From the NCBI GenBank assembly GCA_038065775.1, contig JBBTQE010000039.1, forward strand, positions 1 to 16,512: a stretch of DNA of 16,512 nucleotides. Reading direction: 5' to 3'. A model generated the notes under the pieces. The model was not told the origin of the DNA. It ran no database searches and saw only the letters and a program-made list of their open reading frames with translations. The position numbers were made by a program, and so were the translations under genes. How positions within the stretch are numbered: position 1 is the stretch's first letter; every line of letters begins with the position of its first letter. Positions 1 to 6,967 of this stretch are shown piece after piece. Source of the DNA: JBBTQE01 sp038065775 (lineage in GTDB: Bacteria; Patescibacteriota; Patescibacteriia; Magasanikbacterales; GWA2-37-8).

Positions 1-276
1 TTTCTCCCTTTTCTCCACCACCACGTACTTACTCGCCAACTCAACATCCCCTTTTTTCAAAGCTTCCAAAAACATCACCCATGTTTCTTCCGGTGTTTTT
101 CCGCCGTATGTATCCTCGCGATATGGCTTGCTCAAAGCATCTTGAAAGGCGTCTGTCTGTTTTTGCCACTTATATCCCATCCAACCCGAATAAGCGGCCG
201 AGCCGACCCACCAGACCAAAATCAATAAAATTAAACCAACAAATACGCACAAAATTATTTTTGATCCGCGTTTCAT
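1..276 (-). CDS. Membrane-anchored hypothetical protein, 3' part cut by window edge
   Basis: An open frame runs from an ATG at 276 to the left edge without a stop, giving the first 92 residues. The N-terminus is MKRGSK followed by a hydrophobic helix at about residues 7-27 (ILCVFVGLILLILVWWVG), so it is a signal anchor or a single membrane segment. The rest is soluble and includes KTPEETWVMFLEALKKGDVELASKYVV at about residues 61-86. That pattern resembles the start of the small repeat/NTF2-like extracytoplasmic domains in which 'W..F..AL..GD...A.KY' is common, but this is only a resemblance. A TATAAT box lies 30 bases upstream on the same strand. There is no Shine-Dalgarno site in the AT-rich leader. 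The gene is probably real because of the clear membrane segment, the open frame and the promoter-like box. Function unknown. Confidence 0.7.
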   Translation of the reverse strand, partial: MKRGSKIILCVFVGLILLILVWWVGSAAYSGWMGYKWQKQTDAFQDALSKPYREDTYGGKTPEETWVMFLEALKKGDVELASKYVVVEKREK

Positions 277-305
277 AAAAATTTTTTAAAAATAAAGTTG
301 AACTA

Positions 306-311
306 ATTATA
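306..311 (-). promoter_or_regulatory. -10 box (GGTATAAT type) for the left-edge gene
   Basis: On the minus strand this reads TATAAT preceded by GG. It would put the transcript start near 299 and leave a leader of about 23 bases before the ATG at 276. No good -35 hexamer is visible at 16-18 bases. It lies back to back with the plus-strand promoter at 337-366. Confidence 0.45.
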
Positions 312-336
312 CCACATTTTTCTCGCCATTGCATTC

Positions 337-366
337 TTGACAGTCTTGTGGCCGGAAATGTATGAT
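337..366 (+). promoter_or_regulatory. Near-consensus sigma70 promoter of the GC-rich cassette
   Basis: TTGACA at 337-342 is followed after 18 bases by TATGAT at 361-366. This is the best complete promoter match in the window and the only one with a perfect -35 box. A start site near 373 would give a leader of about 17 bases containing GGAGGG at 380-385, just upstream of the ATG at 390. Confidence 0.75.
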
Positions 367-389
367 GACGCTAACTAATGGAGGGCGAT

Positions 390-629
390 ATGTGCGAACT
401 GACGGAAGACGAGGCCTACAAGTTGCTGGAGAGGCGCGTCGTGGTTGACGACCAGGAGAAGGTGCGTGTCCGCGTGCCGATCGAGAAGGCCCGCATCCTT
501 GCGAACGCGATCGAAGCCGCCAAGCTGAACGACGACTGTGTCTCAAGTGAGAAGGATTACGACGCAGTTGATAAGGAGCTTCGTGACACCTACAAGCTAC
601 GGACCCGTCCACAGCTACCGCAACCCTAA
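390..629 (+). CDS. Small acidic hypothetical protein in a GC-rich stand-alone cassette
   Basis: A 79-residue ORF begins MCELTEDEAYKLLERR. The ATG at 390 is preferred to the in-frame ATG at 378 because GGAGGG (380-385) sits at a suitable distance before 390 and overlaps the upstream codons. The product is highly charged and predicted mostly helical (EDEAYKLLERR, PIEKARILANAIEAAK, EKDYDAVDKELRD), with no membrane segment or signal. I recognise no family or catalytic motif. Hand-counted GC over 421-629 is about 58% (122 of 209), against about 36% over 721-840 in the next gene, and codons favour CTG, GTG, AAG, GAC and CGC. It is the only gene here with a consensus promoter, strong Shine-Dalgarno site and its own terminator, and it is opposite in strand to both neighbours. 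Probably acquired; function unknown. Confidence 0.7.
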   Translation: MCELTEDEAYKLLERRVVVDDQEKVRVRVPIEKARILANAIEAAKLNDDCVSSEKDYDAVDKELRDTYKLRTRPQLPQP

Positions 630-658
630 AGGAGGAGCCGAACGCAATGCCGGCATAC

Positions 659-698
659 ACGCGGGAGACAACATCCGCTCTCCCGCGTCGCTTTTTTT
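659..698 (+). terminator. Strong intrinsic terminator of the GC-rich cassette
   Basis: A perfect 10-bp stem, ACGCGGGAGA (659-668) with TCTCCCGCGT (679-688), has a 10-base loop. A run of seven T (692-698) follows on the plus strand, after three bases. It ends the unit that starts at the promoter at 337. On the minus strand there is no matching T run, so it is not an efficient terminator for the methyltransferase transcript coming the other way. Confidence 0.85.
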
Positions 699-714
699 CA
701 AACCAACAAAAAAA

Positions 715-1362
715 CTAGACTTTTTTCGCAAAAACAAAATTGTTCAAACAACGCTTAAACGATGAAAATGCCTGAAATCCGTGATTAAGCAACATTCTTT
801 GCAAATCTCCGGCGGAATAATAATCTTTGGCGCTCTCAATCGGCTTAAAAATAGTTCTGGCAAACCCTCTCCAACACGCGTTATTAAACGCGGGATCAAC
901 AAGCAAAAAATACCCGCGAGGCTTTAAAACACGGCGCGCTTCTTCCAAAACCCGCTCCGGCATTAAAAAATGATGAAACGCCTCTGAACACAAAACCACA
1001 TCAAACGATTCGTCGTCAAACGGCAACTTTGACGCGTTCGTCCCGTAGAATTCGGCATTTTTTAAATTCGCGTTTTTTTCTTTCGCTTTTTTAACCATGT
1101 CAATGGAGAAATCCGCGCCCACAAATCGCGGATTGGGAAATTCTTTGGCTAAACGGCTTATGATTTCACCGGTCCCGCACGCGATATCCAAAAATCTATA
1201 TTCCCCCACTAAATATTTTTTTACTTCCCGTTTCAGAGCATCTAAAATCTCAACATAGAGAGGCTCAAAATATATTTTTCTAATTCCAATGAAATCATAA
1301 AATTTGGCCCAAAAATTAAAAAGCCTCCTGTTTTTATTTTCAAAATCTTCGCCGATGCTCAT
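715..1362 (-). CDS. Class I SAM-dependent methyltransferase (UbiE/Methyltransf_11 type)
   Basis: A 215-residue protein with the Rossmann-type methyltransferase core. Motif I is LDIACGTGE (residues 58-66), the acidic motif II is VGADFS (81-86), the 'NASKLPFDDESFDVVLCSEAFHH' type post-I region falls at about 109-131, and VLKPRGYFLLVDP (145-157) is the motif III region. It transfers a methyl group from S-adenosylmethionine to an unknown small-molecule or lipid acceptor; the family is too broad to name a substrate. The C-terminus FVFAKKV matches the final strand of such enzymes, so the gene is intact even though it abuts the GC-rich cassette. It starts only 3 bases after the stop of the upstream small gene, so the two are co-transcribed. 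SAM would be supplied by MetK encoded elsewhere in this window. Confidence 0.85.
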   Translation of the reverse strand: MSIGEDFENKNRRLFNFWAKFYDFIGIRKIYFEPLYVEILDALKREVKKYLVGEYRFLDIACGTGEIISRLAKEFPNPRFVGADFSIDMVKKAKEKNANLKNAEFYGTNASKLPFDDESFDVVLCSEAFHHFLMPERVLEEARRVLKPRGYFLLVDPAFNNACWRGFARTIFKPIESAKDYYSAGDLQRMLLNHGFQAFSSFKRCLNNFVFAKKV

Positions 1363-1365
1363 ATA

Positions 1366-1773
1366 TCACACAAATTCAATTTTATCAAAATAGAGCCTAC
1401 GATTTTTTTCGTCAATAAAATAATGCGCGATAAAATCTTTTTTTTCACCTAAAATCAATGCGCGGGAAGATACTTTCCTTTTTTTCAAACTAAGCTCGTC
1501 GCCTATCGGCTTTCTATTTTTCCACCATTCCAAATCCGCCTTGTAGTCGTCCATATCCAAATTTCCAAAAACACGCAATTTCAAGTAATCAATAAATTCT
1601 TCGTCTGATTGAAAATTAATTTCCCCATTTTCTTCATCTTTTAACGACTCGGCGATATCAGATTCTATTTCTCCATAAATTTTTTCAAGATCGCCTATTC
1701 TATCCTCAACTATGATTCCTTTAGGACCTTTAGGCTCGTTGCTCCTATCCTCAACTATAATTTTTTCTCTCAT
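1366..1773 (-). CDS. Small acidic hypothetical protein
   Basis: The 135-residue protein starts MREKIIVEDR at 1773. A longer reading upstream would run into the metalloprotease gene and lacks a promoter, whereas a GGTATAAT box lies 20 bases before this ATG. The N-terminus contains the hexapeptide IIVEDR twice (residues 5-10 and 20-25), encoded by near-identical DNA, with a Pro/Gly-rich KGPKG between. The middle is acidic (GEIESDIAESLKDEENGE). The C-terminal half (about 55-135) looks like a compact alpha/beta fold with LEWWKNRKPIGDEL and a closing YFIDEKNRRLYFDKIEF. I do not recognise the family. It is followed after 3 bases by the methyltransferase gene. Confidence 0.65.
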   Translation of the reverse strand: MREKIIVEDRSNEPKGPKGIIVEDRIGDLEKIYGEIESDIAESLKDEENGEINFQSDEEFIDYLKLRVFGNLDMDDYKADLEWWKNRKPIGDELSLKKRKVSSRALILGEKKDFIAHYFIDEKNRRLYFDKIEFV

Positions 1774-1792
1774 AAAATTATTATTATTCTGT

Positions 1793-1798
1793 ATTATA
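1793..1798 (-). promoter_or_regulatory. -10 box (GGTATAAT type) for the 1773-715 gene pair
   Basis: TATAAT on the minus strand preceded by GG, 20 bases upstream of the ATG at 1773, predicting a leader of only about 13 bases without a Shine-Dalgarno site. The expected -35 region is occupied by the perfect inverted repeat CCGCCA-G-TGGCGG (1816-1828). Confidence 0.5.
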
Positions 1799-1815
1799 CC
1801 CCATTTTAAACAGCC

Positions 1816-1828
1816 CCGCCAGTGGCGG
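1816..1828. repeat. Short perfect palindrome CCGCCA-G-TGGCGG
   Basis: A 6-bp inverted repeat around one central base, just downstream of the stop of the YgjP-like gene (1836) and immediately upstream of the -10 box at 1793-1798. It could be an operator or a minimal hairpin. No T run follows on either strand, so it is not a standard terminator. Confidence 0.4.
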
Positions 1829-1835
1829 AATTGTC

Positions 1836-2363
1836 TTATAATATCACTTTCTTCAGTTTTTTTCTTAAAACTTTGTAATCCGGGATCGCCCTCGCAACCA
1901 GAGACCAAAAACTTTTGGAGTGGTTTAACTCTCGCAAATGGCACAATTCGTGAGCGACAATATATTCAGCCAGCTCAACCGGCAAATGAAAAATTCTGTA
2001 ATTAAAATTCAAATTTCCTTTTTTGGAGCAACTCCCCCACCGGCTTCTGTGATTTTTTACGCAGATCCGGTTGAAAGAAAAATTATACAACTTGTTTATC
2101 TCGGCGATTTTTTCTTTCACGAACGCGACTGTCTGATTTTTTAATTTTTTATACTCGCGCCTGCCTCTCCCGATCCGTAAAATTTGCGGATGGCGTTTAA
2201 AATATTCAACTTTGCGCAAAATCCACCCCGCTTTGTCGGCCAAAAACTTTTCAACGATATTTTGAGAAAAAAAACGCGGAACGGTAACAACCACGCTCGC
2301 GTCGCATCGCACGGTTATCCGGAGTCGCCTCGCCTTTAAAGATTTCCTGACCAAATAATCCAT
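1836..2363 (-). CDS. YgjP/DUF45-type zinc metallopeptidase
   Basis: A 175-residue protein of the YgjP-like (DUF45, SprT/WLM-related) metallopeptidase family. The zinc motif is HELCH (residues 138-142) in the context YIVAHELCHLRELNHSKSFW, with the third ligand H148. The family signature RWGSCSKKGNLNFNYR stands before it at 108-123. The N-terminus carries the usual basic strand region (RKSLKARRLRITVR) with VTVP. It is predicted cytoplasmic, with no signal peptide. Family members are usually nearer 230 residues, so this is a compact version, but all core motifs are present. It starts 35 bases after the stop of the M4 protease gene on the same strand. No Shine-Dalgarno site is visible. Physiological substrate unknown. 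Confidence 0.85.
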   Translation of the reverse strand: MDYLVRKSLKARRLRITVRCDASVVVTVPRFFSQNIVEKFLADKAGWILRKVEYFKRHPQILRIGRGRREYKKLKNQTVAFVKEKIAEINKLYNFSFNRICVKNHRSRWGSCSKKGNLNFNYRIFHLPVELAEYIVAHELCHLRELNHSKSFWSLVARAIPDYKVLRKKLKKVIL

Positions 2364-2390
2364 ACTGACTAAAAATAGGCGGCTAGGCGC

Positions 2391-2413
2391 GGCGCTACTA
2401 AATAGTCGGCGCC
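2391..2413. repeat. Imperfect hairpin at the end of the M4 protease gene
   Basis: GGCGC (2391-2395) and GCGCC with the inner ACT/AGT arms form an imperfect stem around AAAT, overlapping the stop codon of the M4 gene. A clear T run is missing on both strands, so at most it is a weak terminator or a 3'-end stabiliser. Confidence 0.25.
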
Positions 2414-4716
2414 TTTATTATGATTTGTTTTGTGCCGCTTCCAAAACATTCGTTATGAACAGTTACAGACAAATTCCAACTGTTGGTAAACATTTTTACA
2501 TATGTATGCGATGGGGAAAACGAATATGTGCCATCGGCGTTTTTGGTTGGGGTAATTTCATCTGTCGCTCCATTTCCATCGCCCCAACGAACGATTGTCG
2601 GAACAAAATATCTTGGCCCGTCGCATTTACTGCCAAGCCCGTAATAAGTTATTTTTCCGGTTAATGCCAATGTCTTCCCATCAACCCAATTAACAGCAAC
2701 GCTAAAATTTGGATTCCTGTCTGTAACTTCCGGAACAACAGGCGTTGTAGGTTGTGGCGAAGATGCGGAATTATTAGTTGAAGAAACTACCGCATCCGTG
2801 GTTGGATTCAAATTCGTGTTTATGGGCAAAGAAATTACCGGTTGCGTTACGCTATCGGGAAGATTAACTTTTATCTGATCTGAAGACAAACTATCTAACG
2901 GATTTACATCGGTATTCAAACGACTGCTGTCCAATCGCGGCACATCGCAAGCCGGTTTTACTCTAGCCACCCCGCTGCAAAGTCCTGGCTGGTCAATTTC
3001 AGCCGCCTGCATGGCAGTTCGCAGTTGCTTGCATTCATAACTCTGACCTCCATAGCGAAGACCGCAAGCAACATTCAGATCGTTGTATAAATCGTTGAAT
3101 TTCTCGGAAATGCTAAATGTAAATTTGCGGGCATTATACAAAATGCGCTCTACTTTATCCTGACTGACCGCGCCGATCAGACAGCCGTTAAAATCGGCTC
3201 CGTTGACTAAATTATAAATCATATTGCTAATGACCGTGCTATTCCGATGGACACCGCCTTTGTCATCATCGCCGCAATAAAAATTCGGATCGTAAAAACG
3301 AGCCGGCAGAGCCCTCCCAGGAGTGCTGGCCGGATCGCTTATGTCGCGTATCACTCCAAGCGGAGGCAAATTCATTTTCCAACTGCTTGCGCCGTTTACA
3401 TAGCGCTCAACACCCATGGCAAAAACATCCGCAAATCCTTCTTCTATCGCGCCTGTCTCATACGCATTGACCATTCCCGGTTCGTTTGGATGACCAAAGG
3501 CATAGTCAGAAACAGAGTGTGTGTATTCGTGAGCGACGATCGGCAAATTAATAACACCCTGACAAAATTTCACATAATACCCATCCCAAGTCGCGTTTGG
3601 ACATGTTGTTGAAACCGTAACCGGATAAACAAAGTATGATAACCCATATGTGCTGGTAACTTGAAAATCTCCGCCGCTTCCGGTTCCGCCGGTTCCATTG
3701 GCTCCATCCAGATTAAATTTATCTTTGTAGTACGAATGCGTATTGCCTATAAAAGTATACAGATCGTCCACATCGGCAAAACCGCTGGCCGCCTCCCCTT
3801 CCCTTCTCCCGCCATCCAACCCGTCATCGTTCCACAATTTACAATTTTCAACACCGCTCACACTGTTGCAATGATATATTTTTCTGTTTATCGCATCCCT
3901 GTCTCCTTCAAAATAATAAATCAACTCACCCGTCTTGGCGTCTATAAATAAAATTTTTCTGCCGTATGTTTTTGAATCGCTCGCATCAACTTGCCAAACC
4001 AAATGATTCTTGTTGTTCGCTTTTTGATTAATTATGCTTTTATTAAAAATATATAATTTAACTCGGGAAAAATTCGGATCGCGCATGCCAAATTGTTCCG
4101 CGGCTATTTCTCGCGCGTACCCTTCGGCTTTTTTAGCGGTGATTTGCGGTTTTACATTGATGCCGATATTTGGCACAAATCTTCCGCCCGCGGAGTTGAC
4201 AGATAAATCAGAGTTAACTTGCACAGCCAATTGCGCGCCAAACACCGGCACGCCCTTGTGTATCTGGTTATATCGCAAATACTTCACACCCGCTTCATCA
4301 GTTAAAGATTTCAACAGTTTTAATTCGTTGGCAAAGTTTTTTACTCCAAAATATTTTCCATAATCCGTAAAAAATTGTCTGGCTACCGCGCGCTCATTTT
4401 GCAGATTGCTGACAGACAAAACAATCGGCCGTGTGGAGCTGGCGGCTAAAAATGTAAATTTTTTTGTGACAATATCGGTTGACGAAATCAAGCCGAGAAC
4501 CTGCGGTCTGCGAAAAGCTGATGGACTAAGCGACATTTTTACCCGAGCGCCAGCCTCGCCTGTTGAATAATTAAAATAAGCCACGGACATAATGGCGGCC
4601 GCGACCAATATAAGCGCTGGCACTAAATTTCTTTCAAACGAGCGGCCCAATGTTGATGGCGCGACCGCTAATTTTAACTTTGCGGGCGCGTGTTTTATTT
4701 TTTGTTTCTTTGGCAT
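2398..4716 (-). CDS. M4 family (thermolysin-like) zinc metalloprotease with C-terminal PKD-like domain
   Basis: A 772-residue exported protease precursor. Order of parts: basic N-terminus and a hydrophobic segment at about 31-48 (signal or membrane anchor); FTP/PepSY-type propeptide at about 95-270 (GVPVFGAQLAVQV, ILFIDAKTGELIYYF); M4 catalytic domain at about 275-580; Ser/Thr/Pro-rich linker at about 600-665; PKD-like beta domain at about 667-770 (WGDGNG ... HTYV). Catalytic features are complete: HEYTH at 396-400, the third zinc ligand in GAIEEGFAD (E426), and GGVHRNS with the active-site histidine H490. Several cysteines in the catalytic domain suggest disulphides and an extracellular location. 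The protein would hydrolyse external proteins or peptides and is probably surface-attached. It has its own GGTATAAT box 27 bases upstream and is divergent from the frameshifted membrane gene at 4813. Confidence 0.93.
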   Translation of the reverse strand: MPKKQKIKHAPAKLKLAVAPSTLGRSFERNLVPALILVAAAIMSVAYFNYSTGEAGARVKMSLSPSAFRRPQVLGLISSTDIVTKKFTFLAASSTRPIVLSVSNLQNERAVARQFFTDYGKYFGVKNFANELKLLKSLTDEAGVKYLRYNQIHKGVPVFGAQLAVQVNSDLSVNSAGGRFVPNIGINVKPQITAKKAEGYAREIAAEQFGMRDPNFSRVKLYIFNKSIINQKANNKNHLVWQVDASDSKTYGRKILFIDAKTGELIYYFEGDRDAINRKIYHCNSVSGVENCKLWNDDGLDGGRREGEAASGFADVDDLYTFIGNTHSYYKDKFNLDGANGTGGTGSGGDFQVTSTYGLSYFVYPVTVSTTCPNATWDGYYVKFCQGVINLPIVAHEYTHSVSDYAFGHPNEPGMVNAYETGAIEEGFADVFAMGVERYVNGASSWKMNLPPLGVIRDISDPASTPGRALPARFYDPNFYCGDDDKGGVHRNSTVISNMIYNLVNGADFNGCLIGAVSQDKVERILYNARKFTFSISEKFNDLYNDLNVACGLRYGGQSYECKQLRTAMQAAEIDQPGLCSGVARVKPACDVPRLDSSRLNTDVNPLDSLSSDQIKVNLPDSVTQPVISLPINTNLNPTTDAVVSSTNNSASSPQPTTPVVPEVTDRNPNFSVAVNWVDGKTLALTGKITYYGLGSKCDGPRYFVPTIVRWGDGNGATDEITPTKNADGTYSFSPSHTYVKMFTNSWNLSVTVHNECFGSGTKQIIIKAPTI

Positions 4717-4742
4717 AAAAAATAAAAGGTTATAACGAGAAT

Positions 4743-4748
4743 ATTATA
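4743..4748 (-). promoter_or_regulatory. -10 box (GGTATAAT type) for the M4 protease gene
   Basis: TATAAT on the minus strand preceded by GG, 27 bases before the ATG at 4716. It predicts a leader of about 20 bases with no Shine-Dalgarno site. Confidence 0.55.
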
Positions 4749-4812
4749 CCATAAAAGCAAACGATACGCATCTAACCTGTGCTATTGCCACATCAATGAT
4801 TTTGATATAAAG

Positions 4813-5516
4813 TTGGAAGATGAAAAAAACAGCTCTACAAATCACTGGCTTGTGTTTATTTTTTTAGGGGCAATATCTCTTCTTCTCGCAACAGGCCGAG
4901 TAAACATGGAATGGTTTAATGGTAATCGGGCTCAACTGCTTAATTTTAACGATCCAGAAGCATTTTCAAAAACCAACGGCGGTCTGGAGGCTTTGCCGGC
5001 CACAACTTCAAAAAGAATTGTGATTCCAAAAATCGGAGTTAACATGAAAATTGTTGACAATGAATCAACGCAACCGCCACAATAATCGGCGAGGTAAAAA
5101 GCGCGGTCGTGGATATTTCCGGCAAACAATTCGAGTTAAACAAAACAGCCGAAAATACTTACACCGCAAAAAACACTATCCTGTTATCTTCCGACGAAAT
5201 TTTCAAAGTTGTAACAAATCCATCGCTGGCAATCACATTCGCCGATGGGTATAAAATTAACGACACGATTCCCTGGAAAAATGTTAAAATCGTTTCCCCC
5301 ACTCCATTAGAAAAATATATTTTCTCGAAAAATAATTTACCGGTATTTTTCGCCACGGCCTCAAATCTTGCTATTTACATTTATACTGTGTTTATTATTC
5401 TATTTACGGTGTCTCTCGTTTTATCAATCCTAATAGAAATAAAAAAACAGCATCCTTATATAATCGTCCAAACTCTCGGACTAATCGGAATGCTGGCGGT
5501 GCTGATTATTCTTTAA
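4813..5516 (+). pseudogene. Membrane protein gene interrupted by a frameshift (sortase-like IPKIGV motif, no catalytic core)
   Basis: Two reading frames together encode one plausible membrane protein. Frame one runs from a TTG at 4813 to a stop at 5083-5085. It has a membrane helix (HWLVFIFLGAISLLLATG) and then KRIVIPKIGVNMKIV, which resembles the strand opening sortase domains. Frame two is open from 5064 to the stop at 5514-5516 (reading TATIIGEVKSAVVDISG) and ends with two membrane helices (about 5350-5515). The switch is a -1 shift within about 5064-5082; there is no slippery heptamer there, so mutation or a sequence error is likelier than programmed frameshifting. The sortase catalytic His and the TLxTC cysteine are absent from both parts, so sortase identity is doubtful. 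The start is also weak: TTG, no Shine-Dalgarno site. Its stop overlaps the convergent PIF1-like gene by two bases. Function unknown. Confidence 0.6.
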
Positions 5517-6961
5517 GACAAACTCCAAATTTTTTTCTTGGCCACCCTCGGCTTACGCTTTCTCTTAACTTTAACCTCCGCTTCTTTTCCAACACCAACA
5601 GAATGTCCACTGCACGCATTAATAAAATTCGTTTGCATTTTTTGAAGTTCGTCCGCCGGAATTTCGGAAAAAGCCAACTCGGACGCTTCCGATCCGGCGC
5701 GAAGCATTTCGTCTTCAGCTAAAACATCCGGATGCACCTGAAACGCGCGCTCATTCCAGCCAAGAAGATGCAAACCCGAAAGCCGGCGAACCCGCGAGAG
5801 CGCCACATAGCCCTGCCCGAATTCAAAAACCTCGCTCAAATCCACAACCGCTTCGTCCAAGCTCATGCCCTGGCTTTTATGCACCGTAATCGCCCAGGCC
5901 AAGCGCAGAGGCAACTGCGAAATTCTCGCTCGCGCTTTCCCGCCTTCTTCCACAGTCCACTCCATTTTTTCCGCCAAAATTTGTCGGCCATCGTGCGTGC
6001 GGATAATCGGCATGCCAAGCAAGCTGTTGAAGTTTTCAACCGTGCCAAGCGTGCCGTTCACAAATCCTTCCTTCTGATTATTTTTCGTAAACATCACCTT
6101 CGCTCCGATTTTTAAAACCAGCGTCTCCGGCGACATACATCCTTTTTTGAGAGAAAAAACCAGACCAGTCGAGCCGTGAGAAGTCATATCAAAAGTGACG
6201 GGCTTGCCTTTGATGCTTGCCAGCATCGCGTCATTGACGCGATCAACATCCGCGTTGTGCGTAAACAGTTTAGGCGCTTCCTCGGGCGCAGATTCGCGCG
6301 CCACTTTTCGCGTTTCAATCTGGCGCAAATGGCCATCCGCAAATTTATTGCGCCGAATTGCTGAAAGCAAAGAAAGGTAAGCCGCGTCATCTTGGCGATG
6401 CTGTTCGGAGAGATAACAAGTCATCGGATTCGCTCTTTTCCATGCCGGAGAATCATACGCGAAACGCGCAGCCGGAGTTTCAATGAGCGAAATTTGTTTG
6501 TTGTTCCAGTTTTTTTCCGCCCTTACAATCGGCGGAAGCTGAAAAAAATCTCCGACAAAAATAACTTGCAAACCGCCAAAGGCGTAATTGCTCTGTTTAA
6601 TTTCCCGGCACACCGCGTCTACCATAGAAAGCGTATCGGGCGGAAGCATAGACACTTCATCTATTACCAAAACCTTCGCGCGCCGAACTCGCTTCACGAT
6701 ATATTCGGTGGAAGTAATTTTATCCAATTCGTATTTATCCAAATACGACTTGATGCCGATTCCGCTCCAAGAATGGATCGTCATTCCGCCGATGTGCGTG
6801 GCCGCGATGCCCGTGGAGGCGGTGATGGCCGGATCAATTCCGCGCTTACGCAAATACGCCGCGTACTCGTTGATGGTATGCGACTTGCCCGAACCCGGCT
6901 CGCCGGTTAAAAAAACATTGGCGCCAGTTTTTAGTATTTCCAGCGCTTGTGATTGGAGCAT
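5513..6961 (-). CDS. PIF1-like (RecD-related) superfamily 1B DNA helicase
   Basis: A 482-residue ATP-dependent 5'-3' helicase of the PIF1 type. Walker A is GEPGSGKS (residues 20-27), Walker B is VIDEVSM (99-105), motif III is VGDFFQLPPI (136-145), the Q-rich motif is LSEQHRQ (184-190), and the C-terminal helicase signature AITVHKSQGMSLDEAVVDL (357-375) precedes GQGYVALSRVR (382-392). The C-terminus is a short Lys/Arg-rich tail (about 463-477, KVKRKRKPRVAKKK) likely to bind nucleic acid. The family unwinds G-quadruplexes, R-loops and recombination intermediates; the role here is inferred to be general genome maintenance. It starts 4 bases after the arfB stop, so the two genes form a pair. GGGAG occurs upstream but about 17 bases from the ATG, too far for an ordinary Shine-Dalgarno site. 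Confidence 0.9.
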   Translation of the reverse strand: MLQSQALEILKTGANVFLTGEPGSGKSHTINEYAAYLRKRGIDPAITASTGIAATHIGGMTIHSWSGIGIKSYLDKYELDKITSTEYIVKRVRRAKVLVIDEVSMLPPDTLSMVDAVCREIKQSNYAFGGLQVIFVGDFFQLPPIVRAEKNWNNKQISLIETPAARFAYDSPAWKRANPMTCYLSEQHRQDDAAYLSLLSAIRRNKFADGHLRQIETRKVARESAPEEAPKLFTHNADVDRVNDAMLASIKGKPVTFDMTSHGSTGLVFSLKKGCMSPETLVLKIGAKVMFTKNNQKEGFVNGTLGTVENFNSLLGMPIIRTHDGRQILAEKMEWTVEEGGKARARISQLPLRLAWAITVHKSQGMSLDEAVVDLSEVFEFGQGYVALSRVRRLSGLHLLGWNERAFQVHPDVLAEDEMLRAGSEASELAFSEIPADELQKMQTNFINACSGHSVGVGKEAEVKVKRKRKPRVAKKKIWSLS

Positions 6962-6967
6962 AAATAT

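Noticed and set aside
307..660. Minus-strand ORF of 117 codons opposite the GC-rich cassette
   Set aside because: Arg/Ser/Pro-rich shadow of a GC-rich coding strand, with no promoter or ribosome site; the plus-strand ORF has all the signals.
1774..1944. Longer start for the small acidic gene (MPFARVKPLQ)
   Set aside because: Overlaps the metalloprotease gene and lies upstream of the promoter-like box; MREKIIVEDR at 1773 is preferred.
4785..4811. TTGCCA-15-TATAAA as promoter for the plus-strand membrane gene
   Set aside because: Spacer too short, and the predicted transcript start would fall after the TTG start codon.
5064..5100. Programmed ribosomal frameshift in the membrane gene
   Set aside because: No X-XXY-YYZ heptamer in the overlap; the A run at 5095-5099 lies after the stop codon of the first frame.
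5732..6910. Several plus-strand ORFs opposite the PIF1-like helicase gene
   Set aside because: Antisense shadows; the minus frame carries every helicase motif.
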